Below are positions 8,681 to 15,937 of a DNA stretch of 18,746 nt, piece by piece. How positions within the stretch are numbered: position 1 is the first letter of the stretch; each line of letters starts with the position of its first letter. A program made the translations under genes and the position numbers. The notes below the pieces were generated by a model. It worked only from the letters and a program-made list of their open reading frames with translations, had not been told where the DNA came from and did not search any database. Source of the stretch: Alphaproteobacteria bacterium TMED93 (GTDB lineage Bacteria; Pseudomonadota; Alphaproteobacteria; TMED109); assembly GCA_002171495.2 (NCBI GenBank), contig NHEU02000030.1, forward strand, positions 15,051 through 33,796, in the 5' to 3' direction.

Positions 8681-9841
8681 ATGAACACTAAACCTAGTTT
8701 AAAACCTAATAACCCTTTATTTTCTTCTGGTCCCTGTCCCAAAAGACCTGGATGGAATTTATCTGTACTTTCAGATGCCATATTAGGTAGATCTCATAGG
8801 TCAAAAAAAGCTTTAGAAAGGATTAATAAAGTTATATTACTTATACGAGAAACTTTAGATATTCCTTCTGATTATCATATTGGAATAGTTCCCGCATCTG
8901 ATACTGGTGCAATAGAAATGTTACTTTGGAATTTGCTAGGAGAAAAATCTGTAGATGTTCTTGCTTGGGAAAGTTTTGGAAATGATTGGGTAAAAGATAT
9001 AGTTAATCAGTTAAAAATAGAAAATACTAGAGTTTTAACATCAGAGTATGGCGATATTGTAGATTTAAGTAAAGTAGACTTTAATAATGATGTTGTTTTT
9101 ACATGGAATGGTACTACCTCTGGTGTTTGCGTTCCTAATGGTGATTGGATTGAAGATGATAGAAAAGGTCTTACTATATGTGATGCTACATCTGCAGTAT
9201 ACTCTATGGACCTACCTTGGTATAAATTAGACGCTACTACTTTTTCTTGGCAAAAAGTTTTAGGAGGAGAAGCTCAGCATGGAGTAATAGTTCTTAGCCC
9301 TAGAACTTTGAATAGATTAGAATCTTTTAAAGCAGAAAGACCAATTCCTAAAATATTTCAATTAATGAATAAGTCATCTGTTAATAAAAAACTATTTTTA
9401 GGAAATACAATAAATACTCCATCTATGCTATGTATTGAGGATGTATTAGACTCTTTAAAATGGGTTCAAAAAATAGGAGGTTTAAAAAAGACTATTGAAT
9501 TTAGCAATAAAAATCTTTCTATAGTAGAAAAAAAAATCAAAGAATCTTCATGGTTAGATTTTTTAGCTAAAGAACAAAAGACAAGGTCATGCACTTCAAT
9601 ATGTCTAAAAGTAAAATCAGCTTTACCAGAAACAATTAATCAAGATATTTTAAAAAATAATTTATCAGAACTTTTAAAATACTTAGAAGAAAACAATATA
9701 GCACATGATATTAGCTCTTACAGGGACGCCCCAGTAGGAATAAGAGTTTGGGGTGGTGCTACTGTAAATTATAAAGATATAGATATTCTATTAGATTGGT
9801 TAGAATGGGGTTATCATGAATATATTAAAAAAGAGAAATAA
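8681..9841 (+). CDS. serC: SerC, phosphoserine aminotransferase (Methanosarcina-type)
   Basis: SerC transaminates 3-phosphohydroxypyruvate with glutamate to O-phosphoserine, the second step of serine synthesis. From ATG 8681 the protein is 386 residues and begins MNTKPSLKPNNPLFSSGPCP, the usual N-terminus of this subtype (compare KP.NP.FSSGPC.KRPGW). An in-frame TTG at 8648 would add 11 residues but has no ribosome-binding site and lies within the promoter-like region, so it was not used. The fold-type I PLP site is TFSWQKVLGGEAQHG with Lys192 as Schiff-base lysine; IVPASDTGAIEMLLW and CDATSAVY are further family motifs. The length and these motifs fit the Methanosarcina/alphaproteobacterial type, not the E. 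coli type. serA follows three bases later. Confidence 0.94.
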   Translation: MNTKPSLKPNNPLFSSGPCPKRPGWNLSVLSDAILGRSHRSKKALERINKVILLIRETLDIPSDYHIGIVPASDTGAIEMLLWNLLGEKSVDVLAWESFGNDWVKDIVNQLKIENTRVLTSEYGDIVDLSKVDFNNDVVFTWNGTTSGVCVPNGDWIEDDRKGLTICDATSAVYSMDLPWYKLDATTFSWQKVLGGEAQHGVIVLSPRTLNRLESFKAERPIPKIFQLMNKSSVNKKLFLGNTINTPSMLCIEDVLDSLKWVQKIGGLKKTIEFSNKNLSIVEKKIKESSWLDFLAKEQKTRSCTSICLKVKSALPETINQDILKNNLSELLKYLEENNIAHDISSYRDAPVGIRVWGGATVNYKDIDILLDWLEWGYHEYIKKEK

Positions 9842-9844
9842 AAA

Positions 9845-11416
9845 ATGAATAAAATATTGATAGCAGACAAACTCAGTGCAGAGGCTGAAAAAATATTTTT
9901 AGCTAACAATATAGCTTGTGATATTAAAACAGGACTTAATGAAAATGAAATTATTGATATTGTTAAAAACTATAATGGAATAGTTGTAAGATCAGCAACA
10001 AAAATTACAGAAAAAATAATTAATTCTGGAAGTAATTTAAAGGTGCTAGGAAGAGCTGGAATAGGAGTAGATAATATAGATATCAGCGCTGCAACTGATA
10101 AAGGTATAGTGGTTATGAATACTCCTTACGGTAACTCAATAACTACAGCAGAACATACACTTAGCTTAATGATGTCACTAGCAAGAAATATTTCGCAAGC
10201 TGACCAATCCACTAAATTAGGAAAGTGGGAAAAATCAAAGTTTATGGGAACAGAGTTGTTTTGTAAAGTTTTAGGAATGATAGGTTGTGGAAATATAGGA
10301 GCTTTAGTAGCGGAACGAAGCATAGGATTAAAAATGAAAGTTATAGTTTATGATCCTTTCGTTTCAGAAGAACAATTAAATAAAATTGGAGCTAAAAAAG
10401 TAGAATTAAAAGAAATTTTTAAATTAGCTGACTTTATAACTCTTCATACACCTCTTACAAGTGAAACCAAAGGAATTTTAAATAAAAAAACAATGCTAGA
10501 ATGTAAAAAAGGTGTAAGAATTATTAATTGTGCCAGAGGAGGACTAGTTGTTGAAGAAGATTTACTAGAACTTTTAGATAACTCTCATATTGCTGGAGCA
10601 GCTTTAGATGTTTTTGATGAAGAACCTCCAAAAAATAGTAGTTTGTTTAAGTCAGAAAATTTAATTTTAACTCCTCATTTAGGTGCCTCAACAAAAGAGG
10701 CTCAAGAAAATGTTGCAATACAAATTGCACAACAAATTTCAGACTTTTTACTTAATGAAGTAATTGTTAATTCTATAAATGTATCTCCAATTAATATTGA
10801 AGAAGCTCCTATTCTTAAGCCTTATCTAGAATTATGTAAAAATTTAGGTAAGTTTGGTGGACAAATTATTGAAAGCAACATAAAGAAAATAAACATTTCT
10901 TTTAAAGGCTCAGTTTCAAAAATTAATACAAAACCTTTAATTTCTTCATTAATTGCCAGTATATTGTCTACAAAAATGGAAAGTATTAATTTAATAAATG
11001 CAGAAGTTGTAGCTAAACAAAAAAATATTGAAATTATAACATCATTTCAAGATCAAACAGAAAGTCATGATTCTGAAATATCAATCAATCTTATTACAGA
11101 AAAAGAAAAGTTTAATTTTTCTGGTGCGCTATTTGCCGGAAGTTCTAGAATTATTTCTATAAATGGAATGAGGATAGAAGCAGAAATATCAAAAAATATG
11201 CTTTATACCTCAAATACTGACAAGCCTGGATTCATTGGTGCTTTAGGTACTGAGTTAGGTAATGCTGAAGTCAATATAGCAACTTTTAATTTAGGAAGAA
11301 CTGGATCTGGGGAAGCTGTATCGCTTATTGAAGTAGATGGAAAAATTAATTCTGAGTTAATTAAAAAATTAGAAAATATATCTAATGTAAAAAGTATAAA
11401 AAAACTATCTTTTTAA
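9845..11416 (+). CDS. serA: SerA, D-3-phosphoglycerate dehydrogenase with ACT domain
   Basis: SerA oxidises 3-phosphoglycerate to 3-phosphohydroxypyruvate with NAD+, the committed step of serine synthesis, feeding SerC encoded just upstream. The 523-residue length is the long form. Residues 1-310 are the substrate and NAD domains, with GRAGIGVDNID (69-79), the Rossmann motif GCGNIG (147-152) ending at Asp170, and the catalytic Arg231 (CARGG), Glu260 (DVFDEEPP) and His278 (TPHLGAS). Residues 320-440 correspond to the intervening ASB domain of long SerA proteins, and residues 450-523 to a C-terminal ACT domain (NTDKPGFIGALGTELG, then NLGRTGSGEAVSLIEVD) that senses serine in the family. There is no clear ribosome-binding site. 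The hisZ start lies 5 bases after the stop. Confidence 0.96.
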   Translation: MNKILIADKLSAEAEKIFLANNIACDIKTGLNENEIIDIVKNYNGIVVRSATKITEKIINSGSNLKVLGRAGIGVDNIDISAATDKGIVVMNTPYGNSITTAEHTLSLMMSLARNISQADQSTKLGKWEKSKFMGTELFCKVLGMIGCGNIGALVAERSIGLKMKVIVYDPFVSEEQLNKIGAKKVELKEIFKLADFITLHTPLTSETKGILNKKTMLECKKGVRIINCARGGLVVEEDLLELLDNSHIAGAALDVFDEEPPKNSSLFKSENLILTPHLGASTKEAQENVAIQIAQQISDFLLNEVIVNSINVSPINIEEAPILKPYLELCKNLGKFGGQIIESNIKKINISFKGSVSKINTKPLISSLIASILSTKMESINLINAEVVAKQKNIEIITSFQDQTESHDSEISINLITEKEKFNFSGALFAGSSRIISINGMRIEAEISKNMLYTSNTDKPGFIGALGTELGNAEVNIATFNLGRTGSGEAVSLIEVDGKINSELIKKLENISNVKSIKKLSF

Positions 11417-11421
11417 ATTAA

Positions 11422-12573
11422 ATGAATAAGAACAATAACAGTGAATTACTACCAGAGGGTTTTAAAGTCCTACTTCCAAACCATGCAGAAAAAGAGGAAT
11501 TTGCATCTAGAAAAATATTAGATATGCTAAACAAGAATGGTTATTTACTAGTGAAAACTCCTCTTCTAGAATATGAAAATACTAAAATTAGTTCTTCTTC
11601 TAACCAAAAACTTCAAAATACTAACCATGAACCTTTTATCTTAATGGAACCTTCTACAAAAAATATTTTAGTTATAAGACCTGATATTACACCACAAATT
11701 GCTAAGCTAGCATCAACAAAGCTAAGTCATGTAAAAAGACCTATAAGGTTAATGTATTCTGGTGAAGTATTAAGAAATACAAAAAATTTATATCAATCAG
11801 ATAGACAGTACCAGCAAATTGGCGCTGAACTAATTGGTGCTCCATATAATAAAGGATTATTGGAAATTATTCAAATAACGAAAAGAATTATTAGCAATTT
11901 AAAAATTAAAAATACTCTAATAGACTTTTCTGTACCATCCATAATGAGGTATTTAGAGGATGACATTAATCTGAAAACTAAGGATGGTCAAATAATTAGA
12001 GATGCAATACAAAATAAAGACAGTGGTCTAATAAAAACAAAAAAGTATAAGTACTTAAAAAGTATTATAGAATGCACAGGTTCTTTAAATACTGCAAAAA
12101 GTAATTTTAAGAAATCAAAATTACCTAAAAAAATAAAAACTGTATTAGAAAAATTTTTTAAAACACTGGATTATCTTAAAAAAAATGAATCTGATATAAT
12201 AATTACTGTAGATATATCAGAAGGTAATAGTTTTTTAAATTATCAAAATCTAGGATTTAAAATTTATAATAAAGATGATTCTAATGTTATAGCTATAGGA
12301 GGAGACTATTTATTAGACAATAATGAATTAGGTATAGGAATAACATTAATGACTAATAATATTTGTAACTCTTTTAAATTTAAAGAGAGAGAAAAAGTAT
12401 ATGTTGAGTATAATATAAAAGATGCTTTATTAAAAAAATTTTATAAAGGTAATAGAATTTATATTAGAGAATTGTTTCCCAATAAAAATTCAATTAAAGA
12501 AGCAATAAATCTAAAATGTAAATATGTATTAACTACAAAAGGAAAGTTAAAAAAAATAGGAAATATAAATTAA
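11422..12573 (+). CDS. hisZ: HisZ, ATP phosphoribosyltransferase regulatory subunit
   Basis: HisZ is a catalytically inactive paralogue of histidyl-tRNA synthetase that joins the short HisG to form the first enzyme of histidine synthesis. The 383-residue protein keeps the class II synthetase core: RPDITPQIAKLAS (86-98), motif-2-like RLMYSGEVLR (109-118) and RQYQQIGAELIG (128-139). It lacks the anticodon-binding domain, and its length and its place next to purA fit HisZ better than HisS. The second half is diverged and Lys/Asn/Ile-rich. Linkage of hisZ with serA and purA, away from other his genes, is a pattern I recall in alphaproteobacteria. The stop TAA shares one base with the purA ATG, suggesting coupled translation. 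A degenerate HisS is the main alternative. Confidence 0.85.
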   Translation: MNKNNNSELLPEGFKVLLPNHAEKEEFASRKILDMLNKNGYLLVKTPLLEYENTKISSSSNQKLQNTNHEPFILMEPSTKNILVIRPDITPQIAKLASTKLSHVKRPIRLMYSGEVLRNTKNLYQSDRQYQQIGAELIGAPYNKGLLEIIQITKRIISNLKIKNTLIDFSVPSIMRYLEDDINLKTKDGQIIRDAIQNKDSGLIKTKKYKYLKSIIECTGSLNTAKSNFKKSKLPKKIKTVLEKFFKTLDYLKKNESDIIITVDISEGNSFLNYQNLGFKIYNKDDSNVIAIGGDYLLDNNELGIGITLMTNNICNSFKFKEREKVYVEYNIKDALLKKFYKGNRIYIRELFPNKNSIKEAINLKCKYVLTTKGKLKKIGNIN

Positions 12574-13862
12574 TGAGTAATGTTATTGTAATTGGATCTC
12601 AATGGGGAGATGAGGGAAAAGGAAAAATTGTAGATTGGTTATCCTATAATGCTGATGCCGTAGTTAGATTTCAGGGCGGTCATAATGCTGGACATACTTT
12701 GGTAGTAAATGGAATTACTTATAAATTAAGCTTATTACCTTCAGGAGTAGTTAGAGGAAAAAAATCTTTTATCGGAAATGGTGTAGTTCTTGATCTGAGG
12801 GCACTATATAATGAAATCAAAAGTCTAGAGGAAAAAAATATTAAAATTACTGAAGAAGTTCTATCAATATCTCAGGGTGCTCCTTTAATTATGTCCTATC
12901 ATCAAGAATTAGATAAAGCTAGAGAAAGTAAGCTTAGTGGAATAAAGATAGGAACAACCGGCAGAGGAATAGGACCAGCGTATGAAGATCATGTAGGGAG
13001 AAGATCCTTGAGAGTATGTGATTTATTTAATAAAAATAAATTAAAAGATAAGATAGGAAATGCTTTATCTCATCATAATCCTATAAGAAAAGGTCTTGGT
13101 ATACCAGAGCTTGATGTTCTATCCATAGTTGCAGAAATTGATGAGTATTCTCAATTCATTAAACCTTTTGTTAAAAATATATGGGTAGAGCTTTTAGAAT
13201 TACAAAATAAAAATAAAAATATACTCTTTGAAGGAGCACAAGGAACTTTGTTAGATATAAACCATGGAACTTATCCTTTTGTTACGTCATCTAATACAGT
13301 TTCAGCACAAGCTTCTATAGGTACTGGACTAGGACTGATAAAAAATAGTTTTAATTTAGGAATTACAAAATCTTATTTAACTAGAGTAGGTGAAGGACCT
13401 TTTCCTACAGAACAAAGCAATAATATAGGTGAGCAATTAGGAACTTTAGGAAATGAGTTTGGAACAGTAACAGGAAGAAAAAGAAGGTGTGGCTGGTTAG
13501 ACTTAGTACTTTTAAAACAATCAGTTATAATATCTGGACTTAAAGGTTTAGCACTAACTAAATTGGATGTTTTAGATAGTTTCGATAAAATCAAGGTTTG
13601 TACTTCTTACAAATATAATAATAAATCTTATAACTATTTACCTTTAGACTTAGATGAAATAAATCAACTTTCTACCGAGTACATTGAGTTAGATGGTTGG
13701 AAAGAAAAGACAAGAAATAAAAGAGATTTTTCTGAATTACCATTAAACGCAAAAAAATATATATCCTTCATAGAAGAATTCATTGGTGTTCCTGTTACTC
13801 TGCTTTCTACCAGTCCTGAAAGAGAGGATACTATTTTATTCCATAACCCATTTGAAAATTAA
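12573..13862 (+). CDS. purA: PurA, adenylosuccinate synthetase
   Basis: PurA joins IMP and aspartate using GTP to form adenylosuccinate, the first committed step to AMP. The 429-residue product is the standard length and shows GSQWGDEGKGKIVDWL (8-23, with catalytic Asp13), QGGHNAGHT (34-42, with His41), GTTGRGIGPAYEDHVGRR (127-144), FEGAQGTLLDINHGTYPFV, RVGEGPFPTE, VTGRKRRCGWLDL and TKLDVLDSFDKI. All nucleotide- and substrate-binding elements appear intact. It is the last plus-strand gene of the long run; its stop lies only four bases from the stop of the convergent rpoH, so I see no room for a terminator between them. Confidence 0.97.
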   Translation: MSNVIVIGSQWGDEGKGKIVDWLSYNADAVVRFQGGHNAGHTLVVNGITYKLSLLPSGVVRGKKSFIGNGVVLDLRALYNEIKSLEEKNIKITEEVLSISQGAPLIMSYHQELDKARESKLSGIKIGTTGRGIGPAYEDHVGRRSLRVCDLFNKNKLKDKIGNALSHHNPIRKGLGIPELDVLSIVAEIDEYSQFIKPFVKNIWVELLELQNKNKNILFEGAQGTLLDINHGTYPFVTSSNTVSAQASIGTGLGLIKNSFNLGITKSYLTRVGEGPFPTEQSNNIGEQLGTLGNEFGTVTGRKRRCGWLDLVLLKQSVIISGLKGLALTKLDVLDSFDKIKVCTSYKYNNKSYNYLPLDLDEINQLSTEYIELDGWKEKTRNKRDFSELPLNAKKYISFIEEFIGVPVTLLSTSPEREDTILFHNPFEN

Positions 13863-13866
13863 TATT

Positions 13867-14760
13867 TTATTTTTCTAAAAATTTAATTTGGTTTTTATCT
13901 TTCATTAAATGCTTGATATAATTTTGAACTTTCTCAAAAGCTTTCACTTCAATCTGCCTTACTCTTTCTCTACTGATTTTGAAATTTTTACTTAATTCAT
14001 CTAATGTAGTTTGTGGTTCCTTAAGCCTGCGAGCTTTAAATATATATTTTTCTCTTTCGTTAAGAACTGTTAATGAGTTCATAAGAATTGTTTTTCTGAA
14101 TTTATATTCTTGATTTTCTTCTAATAATTCCTCTTGACTTGTTCCACTATCTACTAGCCAATCTTGCCATTCTAAATTACCATCCTGCTTTAAAGGTGCA
14201 TTTAAAGAGTGATCGTGTCCTGCCATACGATTGTTCATATCAACTACCTCTTTCTCCTCCACATCTAACCTTTGAGATATTGTTTGTATCTCCTCAGGCC
14301 TTAAATTTCCGTCATTTATTAATTTAAGTTCATTTTTTATCTTTCGTAAATTAAAAAAGAGCTTCTTTTGTGCTGCAGTAGTACCTATTTTTACTAAGGA
14401 CCATGAATGAAGAATATACTCTTGAATAGCGGCTTTTATCCACCACATTGCATATGTTGCTAATCTAAACCCTTTATCTGGATCAAATCTTTTAACAGCT
14501 TGCATTAATCCAATATTTCCTTCTGAAATAAGGTCAGGAATTGGTAAACCATATCCTCTGTATTGCATTGCAATTTTTGCTACTAACCTTAAATGTGAAG
14601 TTACTAGTTTGTGGGCAGAATTAATATCTTTTTTTTCTTTCCATGATTTTGCTAAAGTATACTCTTCTTCTAATTTTAGCATAGGAAACTTTTTTATTTC
14701 TATCAAATATTTTGATAAGCTACCTTGAGAAGAAATACTAGGCAATGTTATATTTGGCAT
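13867..14760 (-). CDS. rpoH: RpoH, heat-shock sigma factor (sigma-32 family)
   Basis: The 297-residue sigma factor begins MPNITLPSISSQGSLSKYL. Region 2 is clear: SHLRLVAKIAMQYRGYGLPI, then DLISEGNIGLMQAVKRFDP, then RLATYAMWWIKAAIQEYIL (residues 55-116). The RpoH box QKKLFFNLRK (131-140) and LNAPL/EWQDWLVD mark it as RpoH and not RpoD. Region 4.2 is TTLDELSKNFKISRERVRQI (251-270). RpoH directs RNA polymerase to heat-shock promoters. A TTG 15 bases upstream (complement of 14773-14775) could add five residues, but known alphaproteobacterial RpoH starts resemble MPNI or shorter, so ATG 14760 was chosen. It follows the pseudouridine synthase gene by 23 bases on the same strand and is likely co-transcribed. 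FtsH, which degrades sigma-32 in E. coli, is encoded in the same window. Confidence 0.95.
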   Translation of the reverse strand: MPNITLPSISSQGSLSKYLIEIKKFPMLKLEEEYTLAKSWKEKKDINSAHKLVTSHLRLVAKIAMQYRGYGLPIPDLISEGNIGLMQAVKRFDPDKGFRLATYAMWWIKAAIQEYILHSWSLVKIGTTAAQKKLFFNLRKIKNELKLINDGNLRPEEIQTISQRLDVEEKEVVDMNNRMAGHDHSLNAPLKQDGNLEWQDWLVDSGTSQEELLEENQEYKFRKTILMNSLTVLNEREKYIFKARRLKEPQTTLDELSKNFKISRERVRQIEVKAFEKVQNYIKHLMKDKNQIKFLEK

Positions 14761-14783
14761 AATTAAAGTTAACAAAAATTTAA

Positions 14784-15518
14784 TTAATCCTCAAATAAAA
14801 CTTCTTCTAATCTTAAAAAGTCTTCAGGTTTATCTGCATTAAACTTAAGAATATTATTATCTATAGGATGTAAAAAAGTAATTTTCAAAGCGTGCAATGC
14901 TTGTCTGCTATAGTTAGTAATAAAGTTTACTATGTTTTTATTGGTATTTTCTTTCATATTTCTGCCTCTAGCATAAACTTTATCACCTATCAAAGGGCAC
15001 CCTTTAGAAAGCAAATGAACTCTAATTTGATGGGTTCTTCCTGTAAGAATTTTACATTCAATGAGTGAAAATTTATTCTGATAGGTATTAATTGTTTTAT
15101 ATAATGTTATTGCTTCTTTAGAGTTTTGAGAAAAACTTATTTTTTTTTTTCCTAAATAACTAGTTATAGGTATATTAATTTTTCCTGCAATTGGACTCGG
15201 AACTCCCCAAACTAATGCATGATAAACTTTTTCTACTTCTCTTAAAAAGAACTGTTTTTTTAATGAAATAAAAGCTTTATCTGTTTTTGCAAAAACTATT
15301 ATTCCTGAGGTTTCACGGTCTAATCTATGTACTACACCCGGTCTATATATATTTTCTCCTTTGCTTAAAGTGATGTTATTTTCTTTTAATAAATCTACGA
15401 GGCTATATTCATTTACAGAAATATCTGAATGAGTAATAATTCCTGCATCTTTATTTAATACTATTAACTCCTCATCCTCAAAAACTATTTTTAATTTATT
15501 TATTTTTGTTAAATTCAT
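14784..15518 (-). CDS. RluA-family ribosomal large-subunit pseudouridine synthase, no S4 domain
   Basis: Pseudouridine synthases of this family isomerise specific uridines in 23S rRNA (RluC/RluD) or in 23S rRNA and tRNA (RluA). The catalytic motif is VVHRLDRETSGIIVFAKT with Asp67, followed by LTGRTHQIRVHLLSKGCPLI and the C-terminal SRQALHAL. The 244-residue length lacks the roughly 70-residue N-terminal S4 domain of RluC and RluD. The reading frame upstream of the ATG stays open for about 20 codons but offers no ATG, GTG or TTG and no S4-like residues, so the short form appears real. Location next to rpoH is where alphaproteobacteria usually carry an RluD-type gene, which suggests a shortened RluD; the target uridines cannot be read from sequence, so no symbol is given. 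An 11-A run lies within the gene (15140-15150). Confidence 0.9.
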   Translation of the reverse strand: MNLTKINKLKIVFEDEELIVLNKDAGIITHSDISVNEYSLVDLLKENNITLSKGENIYRPGVVHRLDRETSGIIVFAKTDKAFISLKKQFFLREVEKVYHALVWGVPSPIAGKINIPITSYLGKKKISFSQNSKEAITLYKTINTYQNKFSLIECKILTGRTHQIRVHLLSKGCPLIGDKVYARGRNMKENTNKNIVNFITNYSRQALHALKITFLHPIDNNILKFNADKPEDFLRLEEVLFED

Positions 15519-15537
15519 TTTAAAACTAAAGTTATTT

Positions 15538-15551
15538 ATACCTAAAGGTAT
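15538..15551. repeat. Small perfect palindrome ATACCT-AA-AGGTAT in the divergent intergenic region
   Basis: Two 6-base arms flank a 2-base centre, about 20 bases upstream of the pseudouridine synthase start, in the 109-base gap to the divergent gene at 15628. It could be a dimeric-protein operator, but in 70% AT sequence a palindrome this short has modest weight. The same gap holds AATTATAATT (15601-15610), a palindrome offering TATAAT on both strands, without well-spaced -35 boxes. Confidence 0.3.
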
Positions 15552-15627
15552 TAGCTCATAAAACTTAATAAGAGTTTTTTTCTATATAAATTTATTATAG
15601 AATTATAATTAAAAGTAGAAAAGTCAA

Positions 15628-15909
15628 ATGAATATAAAATTACTAAAATTTATTGTTATTTTAATGGGCATGCTCATTATTTTTGGAATTGTAATTTTAG
15701 GGTTAGCTTTTTATAAAAAATTTAAAAATATCTCAAATAAAAATGATAGTAATATTATAATAGAAGTTCCAAAAAATATGGACTTTCTTGATTATAAAGT
15801 TTCAGAAAAAAATATTTATATATCTTATAAATCTTCAAATAAAATATTACTTAAAATTTACAGTCTTCAAACAGGAAAAACCATCAAAGAAATTGAAATA
15901 TTGAAATAA
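15628..15909 (+). CDS. Small single-pass membrane protein of unknown function
   Basis: I do not recognise this 93-residue protein with certainty. Residues 8-29 (IVILMGMLIIFGIVILGLAF) form one strong transmembrane segment, followed by Lys-rich YKKFKN, which by the positive-inside rule would put that side in the cytoplasm if the N-terminus is outside, though the N-terminus also has Lys. Residues 42-93 (IIIEVPKNMDF, then KILLKIYSLQTGKTIKEIEI) look like a small beta-rich domain in which the end resembles one beta-propeller-like strand pair. The layout of a short membrane anchor plus a 'xIxxxDxxTGxxxxxI' end recalls a small DUF6476-type protein I associate with this rluD/rpoH neighbourhood in other alphaproteobacteria; this is a weak recollection. 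There is no ribosome-binding site. The exported-protein gene starts 28 bases after its stop. Confidence 0.7.
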   Translation: MNIKLLKFIVILMGMLIIFGIVILGLAFYKKFKNISNKNDSNIIIEVPKNMDFLDYKVSEKNIYISYKSSNKILLKIYSLQTGKTIKEIEILK

Positions 15910-15937
15910 TAAATTGTTATGCTACCTTCAAATCAAT

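Noticed and set aside
13869..13882. ATTTTTCTAAAAAT as a terminator between purA and rpoH.
   Set aside because: The stem is six A-T pairs with a 2-base loop, lacks GC pairs, and lies within the rpoH coding end.
15594..15627. TTGACT and TATAAT on the minus strand, 22 bases apart, the same spacing as the pair before serC.
   Set aside because: Spacing of 22 is outside the sigma-70 range, a second TATAAT lies at spacing 14, and matches like these are frequent in AT-rich DNA, so the coincidence is not strong evidence.
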